64,000 nucleotides of DNA, taken from NCBI RefSeq assembly GCF_038784515.1, contig NZ_CP152376.1, forward strand, positions 3,906,001 through 3,970,000, read 5' to 3'. Position numbers and translations under genes: made by a program. This DNA is from Rhodoferax sp. GW822-FHT02A01. GTDB lineage: Bacteria; Pseudomonadota; Gammaproteobacteria; Burkholderiales; Burkholderiaceae_C. Position 1 is the stretch's first letter; each line of letters begins with the position of its first letter. Shown here piece by piece: positions 37,827-47,855 of the stretch. The notes beneath the pieces are model-generated. The model was not told the DNA's origin. It made no database searches and saw only the letters and a program-made list of their open reading frames with translations.

Positions 37827-38186
37827 ATGCAAGGCGGAAACCTGCGTAAGCGCGTGCTCATTCAGCAGCGCGCATCTACTGTTGAAGGTACGTTTGGGCA
37901 GCAGTCTCTCATTTGGGTGAACCTGACGACGATTTGGGCGGATATTGAAGTGGTGAGTGGTGCGCAGTTGGCGCGCAGCCAGTCGATCTACAACATGACG
38001 ACGCACCACATCATCACGCGCTTTCAGAAGCTGTTTGCAGACATGAAGAAGGTGGGCTCATACCGTGCGGTGTACACGACCTATGGCTCAACCCGCTATT
38101 TTGATATTGGGGCCACCCTCAACGATGCCGAGCGCAACCGGATGGTGACGCTTCTCTGCAGCGAAGGCCTGAACGATGGACAGTAA
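37827..38186 (+). CDS. Head-tail adaptor (head closure protein)
   Basis: 119 aa. GGNLRKRVLIQQRASTVEGT is the standard opening of the SPP1 gp16-like head-closure family, followed by WADIEVVSGAQLARSQ and a small barrel. It seals the connector and receives the tail. Confidence 0.85.
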   Translation: MQGGNLRKRVLIQQRASTVEGTFGQQSLIWVNLTTIWADIEVVSGAQLARSQSIYNMTTHHIITRFQKLFADMKKVGSYRAVYTTYGSTRYFDIGATLNDAERNRMVTLLCSEGLNDGQ

Positions 38187-38727
38187 CGACATCGTCATCA
38201 GTGGCCTTGCGGAACTGCAGGCTCAACTGGACCAGTTCGCGCCACAGTTGGAGGCAAAAGTCCTCCGCGGTGCCTTGAAGGCCGGGCAGATGGTGGCCGC
38301 CAGCAAGATCAGGGATAAGGCGCCAGAAGCTCCGCCCAATGATGTGAACGCACGTCTGTATGGCGCAAAGTTTGGCTCTTTGAAGGCGAGCGTGCGAGTG
38401 AGCACCCGTGCACGCAACGGCAAAGTGGTTTCCAAGGTCACGGTCGGCGATAAGGTTGCCTACTACGCCCACATGGTCGAGTTCGGTACCGCCGCCCACT
38501 TGATCATGGCAAAGAAGGGCAGGGCGCTGACCTTCGGCGGCAGGGACTATTCATTCCTCATGCACCCGGGCGCCAAGGCACACCCTTTCGTGCGCCCAGT
38601 GTTCGACGTCGAAGCAAATCAGAACAGCGAAGAGCTGCAGGCCGTGGTCACCTACCTGCGCACTCGGATCGACAAAGAAATTGCCAGTCTGCCTGACGAG
38701 CAAGACACCCGGGACGAAAAGCCATGA
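38176..38727 (+). CDS. HK97 gp10-family tail-head completion protein
   Basis: 183 aa. IVISGLAELQAQLDQFAPQL, VAYYAHMVEFGTAAHLI and HPGAKAHPFVRPVFD are hallmark blocks of the HK97 gp10 family. It acts at the neck between head and tail. Overlaps both neighbours slightly. Confidence 0.9.
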   Translation: MDSNDIVISGLAELQAQLDQFAPQLEAKVLRGALKAGQMVAASKIRDKAPEAPPNDVNARLYGAKFGSLKASVRVSTRARNGKVVSKVTVGDKVAYYAHMVEFGTAAHLIMAKKGRALTFGGRDYSFLMHPGAKAHPFVRPVFDVEANQNSEELQAVVTYLRTRIDKEIASLPDEQDTRDEKP

Positions 38728-39125
38728 GAGCCGAGCACGTCATTTACACATTGCTTTCTGGCAGCACGCTGGTGAGTGGCGTGGTTGGAAACAGGATCTA
38801 CCCGGCGCGGATGCCGCAGAACACGACCATGCCGGCGCTTGTCTACCAGACGATCAGCGGCAACGAGCTGACACCCATTGACGCCCAGGCCGGCTACCAG
38901 GTGATGCGCACGCGCATTCAGGTGACGGCCATGGCCAAGAACTATTTGGAAGTCAAGGCCGCACTTGAGGCCGTGCGCAAGGCCTGTTTGTACCAAAGCG
39001 GCGTAATTGGCGGCTACCAGGTGCTCTCCATCACCCGCGACACCGTGGGTCCCGACCTGCGCGATGACGATCTGTCGATCTACATCCAGTCCATTGACTT
39101 CATGGTCATGCATTACGAGACCTAG
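38724..39125 (+). CDS. Tail completion protein (DUF3168, gp17-like)
   Basis: 133 aa. IYTLLSGSTLVSGVVGNRIY, PALVYQTISG and the final strand pair match the DUF3168 tail-completion family at the upper end of the tail tube. ATGA overlap with the gp10-like gene. Confidence 0.85.
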   Translation: MRAEHVIYTLLSGSTLVSGVVGNRIYPARMPQNTTMPALVYQTISGNELTPIDAQAGYQVMRTRIQVTAMAKNYLEVKAALEAVRKACLYQSGVIGGYQVLSITRDTVGPDLRDDDLSIYIQSIDFMVMHYET

Positions 39126-39160
39126 CAAGGCTCTCACCCCCATTTCAACCCGCCCACAGC

Positions 39161-39181
39161 AACCCGCTTCGGCGGGTTTTC
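39161..39181 (+). terminator. Terminator before tail tube gene
   Basis: AACCCGC-TTCG-GCGGGTT followed by TTCTT, 19 nt before the tail-tube ATG. A stable UUCG-capped hairpin; partial termination or processing would set tail-tube mRNA level. Confidence 0.7.
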
Positions 39182-39199
39182 TTATTTCTGGAGACCCCT

Positions 39200-40414
39200 A
39201 TGGCAACCCAAGCAACAGGCATCTTTAAACAGGTAGCGATCAAGCGCGAAGTTACCTACGGCACCATTCCCGTTGCCGCATCTGCGCAATTGCTGCGCCG
39301 GGTGCAGAGCACGGTGGACCTGTCCAAAGACACGTATTCGTCCAACGAAATCCGCCCGGATATGCAGATTGCCGACTTCCGGCATGGCGTGCGCCGTGTC
39401 AAGGGTTCACTGCAGGGCGAGCTGTCCCCCAAGACCTACAGCGACATCCTGTCGTCCATGCTCAAGCGGGACTTCACTGCTGGTGTATCCGTTGCCTCGC
39501 TGACCCTGACCATCGGCGGCTCGGCTGGCGCCTGGACCGTTACGCGCTCTGCTGGCTCCTACCTGACAGACGGCTTCAAGATCGGCGACGTGGTGACCTT
39601 GGCCGGTTGCACCAATGCCGGCAACAACGCAAACAACCTGCTGATTTACGCGCTCACAGCAACAGTTGCGACTTGCATCGTTCTCAACGCATCCTCGCTC
39701 ACGGCCGAGACATCTTCGGCGTCTGCCTGCACGGTGGCGGTCAAGGGTAAAAAGACCTGGATTCCGACATCCGGACAAACTGACAACAGCTACTCGCTGG
39801 AGCATTGGTACAACGACACCACGCAAAGTGAAGTGTTCAGCGGCATCAAGTTCGACAAAGGCACTATCAACCTGCCGCCCACTGGCATGGCCACGGCTCA
39901 GTTTGACGTGATCGGCCAGAACATAACGACCGCTCAGACGCGCTACTTCACGTCGCCCACTGCCATCACCAGCACCGGCGTGGTTGCTGCGGTCAATGGT
40001 GTTCTGGTGGTCAACGGCGTGGCCCAAGCGGTTGTGACCGGTCTGTCTATCGTGATCGACCCCACATTCAGCGGTGATCCGGTGGTGGGCGCGAACGTGA
40101 TCCCCAACCAGTTTGCGGGTCCCGTGAATGTTACCGGCCAGTTCACCGCCTACTTCACCGACAACACCCTGCGTGATCTGTTCGTGAACGAAACCGAGTC
40201 CAGCCTGATCGTGGCACTTACCACGAACAACACGGCAAGCGCTGACTTCGTGACCTTTGTGCTTCCGCGCATCAAGCTGGGCGGCCAGCAGAAGAACGAC
40301 GGTACAGGCGGCATTGTGCAGACGTTCCCCTTCCAGGCCCTGCTGAATGTCAATGGCGGCACCGGTCAGAGCACCGAGCAAACAACCATTCTGATCCAAG
40401 ACTCTGCCGCTTAA
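39200..40414 (+). CDS. Major tail tube protein
   Basis: 404 aa. The opening FKQVAIKREVTYGTIPVAAS, RHGVRRVKGSLQGELSPKTY and later beta-rich parts fit siphovirus tail tube proteins of the long form. An inserted domain (about residues 95-190) is likely surface exposed. Followed by the tail chaperone genes. Confidence 0.85.
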   Translation: MATQATGIFKQVAIKREVTYGTIPVAASAQLLRRVQSTVDLSKDTYSSNEIRPDMQIADFRHGVRRVKGSLQGELSPKTYSDILSSMLKRDFTAGVSVASLTLTIGGSAGAWTVTRSAGSYLTDGFKIGDVVTLAGCTNAGNNANNLLIYALTATVATCIVLNASSLTAETSSASACTVAVKGKKTWIPTSGQTDNSYSLEHWYNDTTQSEVFSGIKFDKGTINLPPTGMATAQFDVIGQNITTAQTRYFTSPTAITSTGVVAAVNGVLVVNGVAQAVVTGLSIVIDPTFSGDPVVGANVIPNQFAGPVNVTGQFTAYFTDNTLRDLFVNETESSLIVALTTNNTASADFVTFVLPRIKLGGQQKNDGTGGIVQTFPFQALLNVNGGTGQSTEQTTILIQDSAA

Positions 40415-40507
40415 GCGGTACCCCCTGCACCTACCCTGGCTGGCTCTCCATCTCGCAGGTGGAGGCTGGCTGGGGCAAGGGCATTTTCAACCTGCGAGAA
40501 CCTCACT

Positions 40508-40903
40508 ATGTTCAAAATCACCTCCATCACTGACGCTCTGTTTGCTGTCGTCAAGATCAAGCACCCCGTTACCAAAGAAGACCTGGGCGCATCTATCACC
40601 CTGGCCGGACCCGAGCACCCGGCCCGTAAGGCAATTGAGTTTGCCAAACAGCGCAAGCTGCGCGCATCCGTCCAGAAGACTGGCAAATTGGAACTTGGCG
40701 ACCCAGCGGATGACGAGTTGGACCAAATCGAGAAGCTGACCGCCTGCACGCTGGGCTGGGATGGCATAACCGATGACGACGGCAACGTCATCGAGTTCTC
40801 GCGCTCCGCTGCGGAAAAGCTCTATGCAACCGAGGGCTTGGGCTGGTTGCGTGACCAGCTCACCGCCGCCATGGGCGAGCGCGAGCGTTTTATCAAGGCC
40901 TGA
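40508..40903 (+). CDS. Tail assembly chaperone (G-like)
   Basis: 131 aa. VVKIKHPVTKEDLGASITLA, then KAIEFAKQRKLRASVQ and a helical end resemble lambda-G-type tail chaperones. Near its end the sequence CGTTTTATC allows a slip into the -1 frame, in which a long open frame continues. It lies between tube and tape measure, the conserved place. Confidence 0.75.
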   Translation: MFKITSITDALFAVVKIKHPVTKEDLGASITLAGPEHPARKAIEFAKQRKLRASVQKTGKLELGDPADDELDQIEKLTACTLGWDGITDDDGNVIEFSRSAAEKLYATEGLGWLRDQLTAAMGERERFIKA

Positions 40904-41244
40904 GAGCAGAGCTGATTGCCTACGCTCAGGCCCAATTTGACTTAGCCAAGAAAACCCCGGACGGGCTCACCCAACGGGACCACCTACTGGCCGCAGAGCG
41001 CGCTGGCGAGGTGGTCCCAGAACTGCACATTCCACCGCCAAAGAACGGCTGCTGGCATATCTGGGAAACCTTCATTGAACTGCACAACGCACGTGGCGCC
41101 GGCATGGGCCCGTCGCCAATCACCTGGCGCGACTTATCGGCCTGGCAGGAAGTTCGCGGCGTAGTTCTCACCCCCTGGGAAATCGACACGTTGACCGCCT
41201 TGGATCAGGTGGCGATGAAGTCCATGAACGAGAAGAAACCATGA
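40891..41244 (+). CDS. Tail chaperone extension (T-like), -1 frame
   Basis: 117 codons in the -1 frame after the slip at 40,888-40,891, reading YQGLRAELIAYAQAQFDLAK and onward, and ending at 41,244 with ATGA overlap to the tape measure. There is no good start codon before GTG at 41,011, although good coding sequence begins earlier. So it is likely made as a G-T fusion by programmed -1 frameshifting as in lambda. Confidence 0.65.
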   Translation, partial: YQGLRAELIAYAQAQFDLAKKTPDGLTQRDHLLAAERAGEVVPELHIPPPKNGCWHIWETFIELHNARGAGMGPSPITWRDLSAWQEVRGVVLTPWEIDTLTALDQVAMKSMNEKKP

Positions 41245-43427
41245 ATATCGGCACCTTAACGATCGAGATGGCTGCCAACGTCGCCCGCCTGCAAAAGGAC
41301 ATGAGCGACGCCAAGAGCGTGGTGACCGACTCCATGAAGCAGATCAAGGAGCAAGTCAGCTACGCCCAGGACGCCATCTTCAAGCTCACGGCTGCATTCA
41401 CCGGCATTGCCTCGGCTGACAAGTTCAAGGAAATCATCATGGGCTCCATTGAGTCCGTGGCCAAACTCCATGAACTCTCCACCCAGGCAGGTATTACGGT
41501 GGAAGCGTTGAGCGGCCTGGCTGCCGTCGGAAAGGCAACCGGTACCGGTGCAGACACGATTGCTGCTGCCAGCAACAAGCTCTCCAAAGCTCTGGCCAGC
41601 GCCAATGAAGACAGCAAGGGTGCAGCTACCGCACTGAAAGCGCTGGGGCTCAGCTTCGATGAGTTCCAGCACATGTCCCCGGATGAGCGCATCCAGAAGG
41701 TGGCTGTGGCGCTGGATGGTTTCCAAGATGGTGCCCAGAAGTCAGCGGCAGCCATGTTTCTATTCGGAAAGAGCGGCGCGGAGATGCTGCCGTTCCTGAA
41801 AGACCTTGCCCAGACGGGCGAACTGCATGCGAAGGTCACAACGGAGCAGGCTGAAGCCGCGCACCAGTTCGAAGTCGAGCTGGGCGTGTTGAAGACTCGA
41901 GGTGATGCATGGAAGAAGTCGCTGGCTCTGGAGTTGCTGCCGACGCTGGTTGACATAACCGAGGCGATGCTGGACATCAAGAAGTCCACCGCCGACGTTG
42001 GCAGCACCCTGGGCGAAGGCTTCAAGGCAGTACTGCAAACAGTGGCAGTCCTGGGCGTCAACATCGTCTACGTCTTTAAGCAGATCGCCAATGAAACCGG
42101 GGGTATAGCGGCTCAGTTAGTGGCGTTCGCGCACTTGGACTTCCATGGTGCTGGCGTCATTGGCGATGCCATGAAGGACGATGCCAAAAAGGCGCGAGAA
42201 GAGGTCGACAAACTTAGCTCCAGCCTGTTGGGCCTGACCAACTCGAAGGCCGGTGCGGGGCGCGGTGGAAATGCCTTCACGGATCCACGCTCGCTCGGTA
42301 CCGACGGCGGAAAGATGCAAATCACTGGCCTTGCCGGTGATGGCAGAGGCACAAAAGAGATAGACGAGGGCATCCAGCTTCTGAACTCGCTCAAGACCAA
42401 ATACGAGCAGCTGACGGGTTCGGTGAGCGAATACGCCCAGGTGCTGCGCCAGGTCGACGCATTCAAGAATCCGGTGAGCGATGCGCGCCGCAAGGAAATA
42501 CTGGACTTGGCCCTGGCCATCCAGAAAGAGACCGAGGCGCAGAAGTCCAAGAAGGATCTGATCGCCTATGACGTCGAGCAGGCCAACAAGCAGGCTGCGC
42601 AGAACAAGATTTTGGAAGACTATGTGACGGCTGGCAACGATGCGCGCGCGGCCATCATCGCCCAGACAGATGCCCTTGGCCTGGACAGCGACGAACTCAC
42701 GCGCCACAACGCCATGCTGCAAGTCGATGCGTTGATGAAGAAGGCCATGGTAGGCGCCACGGTGGAAACGCGTCAAGAGCTGGAAAAGCTCGCTGCCACC
42801 ATGAAGGGTGGAATGTCCGATGCTTTGGACGCCATGAAGGCCAAGCAGGAAGCCCTGAACGGATCCTGGCAATACGGGGCCAAGAACGCATTGGACGCCT
42901 ACCAGAAGAATGTCGCCAATATTGCCGCCAGTACGCAGAACTTGTTCACCAATGCCTTCAAGGGTATGGAAGACGCTCTGGTCAACTTCGTCAAGACTGG
43001 GAAGCTCGATTTCTCTACTCTGGCCGATTCAATCATCAGTGATCTAGTACGCATTCAGGTCCAGCAGAGCATCACGGGGCCATTGGCGAAGGCATTGGGT
43101 GGCAGCAGCGGCGGCGTTGAGGTTTCCAACGGCGGATTCCTCGATTCGGCTCTGAAGCTATTCGGCTTTGCCAATGGTGGCCAACCTCCTGTTGGTGTGC
43201 CGTCCATCGTGGGAGAGCGTGGCCCCGAGCTCTTCATTCCCAACACGCCCGGAACCATCGTTCCAAACCATGCGCTCGGCGGCGGTCAGTCCATCAACTA
43301 TGCACCAGTGATCCACATTGACGCACGCACGGACCAGGCGGAGGTCTATGCCAATGTTCAAAGCGCCCTGCAAAAGAACAATGAAGCCTTCGCCCAAATG
43401 TTGCGCCAGCAGGGGGTGTTGCAATGA
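41241..43427 (+). CDS. Tape measure protein
   Basis: 728 aa. The opening MNIGTLTIEMAANVARLQKD and the long helical middle are typical of tape measure proteins. ELSTQAGITVEALSGLAAVG is the conserved repeat-like block. The end (GNPG-like segment with IHIDARTDQAEVYANVQSAL) is the usual C-terminal strand region. Length predicts a tail of roughly 100 nm (inference at about 1.5 Angstrom per residue). Confidence 0.9.
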   Translation: MNIGTLTIEMAANVARLQKDMSDAKSVVTDSMKQIKEQVSYAQDAIFKLTAAFTGIASADKFKEIIMGSIESVAKLHELSTQAGITVEALSGLAAVGKATGTGADTIAAASNKLSKALASANEDSKGAATALKALGLSFDEFQHMSPDERIQKVAVALDGFQDGAQKSAAAMFLFGKSGAEMLPFLKDLAQTGELHAKVTTEQAEAAHQFEVELGVLKTRGDAWKKSLALELLPTLVDITEAMLDIKKSTADVGSTLGEGFKAVLQTVAVLGVNIVYVFKQIANETGGIAAQLVAFAHLDFHGAGVIGDAMKDDAKKAREEVDKLSSSLLGLTNSKAGAGRGGNAFTDPRSLGTDGGKMQITGLAGDGRGTKEIDEGIQLLNSLKTKYEQLTGSVSEYAQVLRQVDAFKNPVSDARRKEILDLALAIQKETEAQKSKKDLIAYDVEQANKQAAQNKILEDYVTAGNDARAAIIAQTDALGLDSDELTRHNAMLQVDALMKKAMVGATVETRQELEKLAATMKGGMSDALDAMKAKQEALNGSWQYGAKNALDAYQKNVANIAASTQNLFTNAFKGMEDALVNFVKTGKLDFSTLADSIISDLVRIQVQQSITGPLAKALGGSSGGVEVSNGGFLDSALKLFGFANGGQPPVGVPSIVGERGPELFIPNTPGTIVPNHALGGGQSINYAPVIHIDARTDQAEVYANVQSALQKNNEAFAQMLRQQGVLQ

Positions 43428-44038
43428 GCGTGATCGCACTACCAACAGGCTTGCAGGTGCACACCTTCAGTATGGGCCAGCAGGACTTCAGCCTGACCTT
43501 TCAGAACGGTGACACGGGGGCTACCCAGTCCCGTATCTTGGCGCCCGCCCGGTGGACATGCACCATGAGCGCAAACCAGACTCTAGGGCCAGTGCCGGCC
43601 GCGACGTGGCGTGCGTTTCTGCTCCAACTTCGCGGAAAAACCAACCAGTTGGCTGTGTACGACCTGAAGAACCCAACGCCCAAGGGAACCATGGCCGGGT
43701 CGCCAACGCTCACCAGCGCAGTTGCTGTTGGTGACACAGTGATCAATATCACCACAGCGGCGCTGGCAACTTTATTGCAAGGCGACTGGTTCCAACTCGG
43801 CACCGGGCAGTCTCGCCAAATGTTTCAAGTTGTGACAAGTGCCACGGCAAGCGCAGGGGGTGCCATGTCGGTGACTGTCGAGCCTCCAAGCCGGTATGCG
43901 CAGTCATCTGGTAGCGCAGTCGTATGGAGTCAACCGACATGCCTGATGCGCCGATCCGACAGTTCAACAAGCTGGGCGGCCAGTGCAGATGCCGAAGGCA
44001 ATTTCACGGTGAATTTGGTCGAGTCCTGGGAGCCCTGA
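43424..44038 (+). CDS. Distal tail protein-like
   Basis: 204 aa, beta-rich, with FQNGDTGATQSRILAPARWT and a long insertion. Position after the tape measure and before the DUF2163-like gene fits the distal tail hub. ATGA overlap with the tape measure. Confidence 0.6.
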   Translation: MSVIALPTGLQVHTFSMGQQDFSLTFQNGDTGATQSRILAPARWTCTMSANQTLGPVPAATWRAFLLQLRGKTNQLAVYDLKNPTPKGTMAGSPTLTSAVAVGDTVINITTAALATLLQGDWFQLGTGQSRQMFQVVTSATASAGGAMSVTVEPPSRYAQSSGSAVVWSQPTCLMRRSDSSTSWAASADAEGNFTVNLVESWEP

Positions 44039-44041
44039 GGC

Positions 44042-44629
44042 ATGACGGTCACTACCAATACCGGCTTCGATACCGCAGCCGCAGCTCCGGCCGTGGGCGT
44101 GCTGGAATTGATCGAACTGGATTTCACCAGTGGAACGCTATACCTGACCACCTGGCCGGTGGATGTGACGATTGGCGCCCAGACCTATACCGGCATTGGC
44201 GCTGTCGGCTCGGTGGGTGAGATCAAGGAAAGTGAAGACGGTCTCACGCAAACCATGCAGCTCGTGCTCAGCCAAGTCAACAGCTCCTATCTGGCACTGG
44301 CATTGGGCAATGTCAGCACCTACCAAGGTCGCGGTGCACGGGTCAAGTTGGCTCTGACTGATGCCAACCTGGTGATTCAGGGTAGCCCAGTGCTTCGTTT
44401 CAGCGGCTTCATGGACAAGATATCCATCAAGCGCGCCGGTCAGAACGTGGGCCAGATCACGCTGGAATGCAGCATCGGCGGTTATGACGTGCGCCGCACA
44501 CCAACGGGCTTGCGCATGAACGACACCCAGCACCAGAGCAGGCAGCCCGGGGAGCTGGGCTTTACCTACATCGCATCCCTGATTGCCCAACCTCAGTTGT
44601 GGCTCTCCAAACGCTTCCAGACCAAATGA
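44042..44629 (+). CDS. Tail tip protein, DUF2163-like
   Basis: 195 aa. LELIELDFTSGTLYLTTWPV and DGLTQTMQLVLSQVN resemble the N-terminal part of DUF2163/BR0599-type tail tip proteins. The next gene is a cysteine-peptidase-like protein as in GTA and lambda-like tails. Coupled to it by ATGA. Confidence 0.65.
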   Translation: MTVTTNTGFDTAAAAPAVGVLELIELDFTSGTLYLTTWPVDVTIGAQTYTGIGAVGSVGEIKESEDGLTQTMQLVLSQVNSSYLALALGNVSTYQGRGARVKLALTDANLVIQGSPVLRFSGFMDKISIKRAGQNVGQITLECSIGGYDVRRTPTGLRMNDTQHQSRQPGELGFTYIASLIAQPQLWLSKRFQTK

Positions 44630-45036
44630 CATTGCAGCGCAATACCGATGAGTGGTGGGCCGCTCTGGATAGCTACGTCCAGTCGCGCCAGGACACGCCG
44701 TTTGCTTGGGGGGTCCAGGACTGCTGCACGTTTGCCGCGGACTGGGTGACCCTGGCCACCGGAACGGACCCCATGCAGGATCTGCGCGGCCTGGATTCCG
44801 CATTGGCCGCACACCGCAAGCTGGATGATCTGGGCGGGATGCTTGCCGCCGTTGATTCCCGCATGGGCGACCACATTGCCGGCCCGATGGCGCAGGCAGG
44901 TGATGTTGTCATGGTGACACTGGAAAGCGGCGTAAAGGCGATGGCGCTTTGCTTGGGCGCTTGGCTGTGCATTCCGGCCGAAAACGGGTTGGTCATGCTG
45001 CCCATAACAAACGCGGAGGCGGCATGGCGCGTCTGA
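44626..45036 (+). CDS. NlpC/P60-like tail tip peptidase (DUF6950-type)
   Basis: 136 aa from MTLQRNTDEWWAALD. The active-site pattern FAWGVQDCCTFAADWV (Cys) with a later His (GDHIAGPMAQAGDVVMVTL) fits NlpC/P60-like tail proteins that locally open peptidoglycan at DNA entry. Position before the J-like protein matches lambda K. Confidence 0.7.
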   Translation: MTLQRNTDEWWAALDSYVQSRQDTPFAWGVQDCCTFAADWVTLATGTDPMQDLRGLDSALAAHRKLDDLGGMLAAVDSRMGDHIAGPMAQAGDVVMVTLESGVKAMALCLGAWLCIPAENGLVMLPITNAEAAWRV

Positions 45037-47852
45037 TTGTTTTCTTGCTTCTGGCATGTACTCTGGTGCCGGCATGGGCTGACCCGGGAAAGATTGTTGA
45101 GACGGCTCTCATTGCCGTTGCATTTGTTAATCCAGGCACGTGGCTGGCCGCTGGCTCGCTATTGGTGGCCGGAGTAATCTCAAATTCCGAAGCGCGTCGC
45201 AAGGCCAGTGCATCTGCAGATGCCGTATTGGCATCCTATAACGCCAGCCTTCAGGATCGAAACGTCACAGTTTTGCGCAACGACTCGCCCTGGCAAGTCG
45301 TCTACGGCAGCCCGGCTCCAGTTGGTGGCACTCTAGTTGCCATTTTTTCAAGCGGCGATAAAGACCAATTTAAGCACCTGGTGGTGGTGTTCGCTGCACA
45401 CGAATGCGCGAGCATCGATGAAATCTACATCGAGGGCGACCCGCTCGGCGCGCTGGACGGCAATGGCTGGGTCACAGGTGGAGCGTTCATGGATTCAGGC
45501 GCAGCCCGAGTGAATTGCCAAAAGCATTTTTCACCCGGTGGGGCTGACACTGCTGATGCGTTCTTGATGGCGGCTGTCCCTGACAAGTGGACCAGTGCGC
45601 ACAAGCTCAGCGGCTACACCTACATTGTTCTGACGATTGATCTGAACATGAGCCGCTTCCAGGGCGGACCGCCAAACATCACGGCAAAACTGCGCGGAAA
45701 AAAGGTCTACGACTACCGCACGGCGACCACCGGCTACAGCACCAACCCTGCACTGTGCGTGGCTGACTTCTTGACCTCCGTGTATGGCTACAGCACCACT
45801 TCTGGCCAGATCGACAACGCAGCCGCAATTGCAGCTGCCAACGCGTGCGACGCTCAAGGATTCAATTGCAATGGTGCTCTGAGCACTGATGCGAGTCGGG
45901 AAGCCACGCTGCACGCGCTGGAAGACAGCATGGCGGGTCGTACGCACTGGAGCGGTGGCGTGTGGCGCATTATGGCCGGCATCTGGAGCACTCCTGTGAT
46001 GACGCTGACCGATGCCTACCTGGCAGCGCCTATTGAGGTGACTCAAGCCGGAAACCCACGCGCAAGTCGCTACAACAGTGTGCGCGGGAAATACATTCCA
46101 GCGGCGCAACTCGGCGTGACGGTGGACTTCACGCCCTATGTCGTGTCCAGCTACGTCACGGCCGATGGTCCAAATCAATGGCTTGATGTCAGCTATGGAT
46201 TCACGGGCACCAACAGTGAATGCCAAAAGCTTTCAGCCATTGCGGTGGAGCGTAGCCGCGCGGGGTTGACCATCAACTACCCGGCCCACTTGACGGCCTG
46301 GAAGCTACAACCAGGTGACCGTGTGTACGTCACCAATAACGAGCTGGGCTTTGCCGCAAAGACCTTTCGGGTAGTGGACTGGACGCACATCAACAATGCG
46401 CCGCTGGGTTTGGTGCTCACCGAAGACGTGGCTAGCATGTATACTGGCACGTTCTCGATTGCTGACCCGCTGGCGGCCACCAGCAACCTGTCCAACCCAT
46501 ACGCTCGGCCTGCAGCTCCTGCAATTTTGACAGCCAACAGCGGTACCGGTTACTTAGTCAAGTTGGGCGATGGAACCATTCAAACACGCGTCTACTGCAC
46601 ATGGAGCGCAACAACCCAGCGCGCTGTCCTTCAAGGTGGTTATGCGCAGATCCAGTGGAAGGTGACTGGTGACCCGGATGCCAACTATTCCGACACCGAT
46701 CTCTCCCCCGATTCCAGTAGCGCAATTCTGATTGGCCCGAAAGATGGTTCCAATATCACCATTAAGGTGCGTTACATCACAGGTGTAGGTGCCTATGGAG
46801 ACTGGGTAACGATTACTCATTCGGTACTCGGCAAGACGGATTTGCCAACCAATGTTTCATCCTTGAATATAGCCGGCAAGACACTGAGCTGGCCAGCAGT
46901 GACTGACATTGATCTGGATGGCTACAGGATCAAATTTCAGTACGGCACAAACTTGGACTGGGGCACTGCAAGCCAAATGCACACGGGCTTGATCACTGAT
47001 TCGCCCTACACACCAGCGGTAATCCCTACGGGTAGCGTGATCATCATGGCAAAGGCGGTCGACACCAGCGGCAATGAATCTGCCACTGCTGCCTATGTGA
47101 TAACCAACCTGGGTAACGCGCTTGTCGCCAACGTATTGGAGACGTTCGACTTTGACGCCATGGGATGGCCGGGAACCTACACCAATGCCGCAGTAGTTGG
47201 CGGAAACCTGACGGCCACTCAGAGTGATCCTTTCTTTGGTGCAGATGCCGGCAACTTCTACGGTCAGGATGCGGCAACTTTCTACAACACCAACTATGAC
47301 GCACTGACCTGGATCAGCACTGGTTACACGCCATCGCTTGCCGCTGTCGGCAGCAACATGACGATTGCCTGGGGAATTACGGGAAATTCTTATGCGGTGC
47401 TGTACCGCAAGACGGGCCCACTGCCTTTCTTCGGGAATGACGCCAGCTACTTCTACAGCGATGACGCTGCGCCTTTCTATTCGGGAGCGAGCGACTGGCA
47501 GACATGGCCGGGAAGCATCAGCGCGGAAAACCAGGAATATCAGTTCCAAGTCACTACGACTGCTGGAACAGTGGGCGGGCAACTGACGGCCTTCGTGGTC
47601 TCCGTGGATGTTCCCGACAAGAGTTTGAAGCTCAACAACGTAGCCATAGCACCCGGCGGAACTCGCCTGACCGGGGCCATTGGCTACTTCAATGTGATTC
47701 AAAACATCCAGCTCACGCTGCAGGGCGGAAGCACTGCTGTGAAGTTGGAAATCAACGACAAGTCAGCGGCCCTTGGCCCTCTCATCACGGCAAGAGATTC
47801 TGGCGGCACCAGCGTAGCCGCAACCATCGACGCACTACCTCAAGGGTACTAA
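45024..47852 (+). CDS. Tail tip J-like protein (host specificity)
   Basis: 942 aa from MARLIVFLLLACTLV; the first 20 residues look like a signal or membrane segment, unusual for J proteins but seen in related phages. Hub features: KVYDYRTATTGYSTNPALCV, NPRASRYNSVRGKYI; then fibronectin-like parts (GYRIKFQYGTNLDWGTASQM). The C-terminal 200 residues hold repeated GADAGNFYGQDAATFY-type motifs. It should form the central tip fibre and bind the receptor. Confidence 0.8.
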   Translation: MARLIVFLLLACTLVPAWADPGKIVETALIAVAFVNPGTWLAAGSLLVAGVISNSEARRKASASADAVLASYNASLQDRNVTVLRNDSPWQVVYGSPAPVGGTLVAIFSSGDKDQFKHLVVVFAAHECASIDEIYIEGDPLGALDGNGWVTGGAFMDSGAARVNCQKHFSPGGADTADAFLMAAVPDKWTSAHKLSGYTYIVLTIDLNMSRFQGGPPNITAKLRGKKVYDYRTATTGYSTNPALCVADFLTSVYGYSTTSGQIDNAAAIAAANACDAQGFNCNGALSTDASREATLHALEDSMAGRTHWSGGVWRIMAGIWSTPVMTLTDAYLAAPIEVTQAGNPRASRYNSVRGKYIPAAQLGVTVDFTPYVVSSYVTADGPNQWLDVSYGFTGTNSECQKLSAIAVERSRAGLTINYPAHLTAWKLQPGDRVYVTNNELGFAAKTFRVVDWTHINNAPLGLVLTEDVASMYTGTFSIADPLAATSNLSNPYARPAAPAILTANSGTGYLVKLGDGTIQTRVYCTWSATTQRAVLQGGYAQIQWKVTGDPDANYSDTDLSPDSSSAILIGPKDGSNITIKVRYITGVGAYGDWVTITHSVLGKTDLPTNVSSLNIAGKTLSWPAVTDIDLDGYRIKFQYGTNLDWGTASQMHTGLITDSPYTPAVIPTGSVIIMAKAVDTSGNESATAAYVITNLGNALVANVLETFDFDAMGWPGTYTNAAVVGGNLTATQSDPFFGADAGNFYGQDAATFYNTNYDALTWISTGYTPSLAAVGSNMTIAWGITGNSYAVLYRKTGPLPFFGNDASYFYSDDAAPFYSGASDWQTWPGSISAENQEYQFQVTTTAGTVGGQLTAFVVSVDVPDKSLKLNNVAIAPGGTRLTGAIGYFNVIQNIQLTLQGGSTAVKLEINDKSAALGPLITARDSGGTSVAATIDALPQGY

Positions 47853-47855
47853 ACC

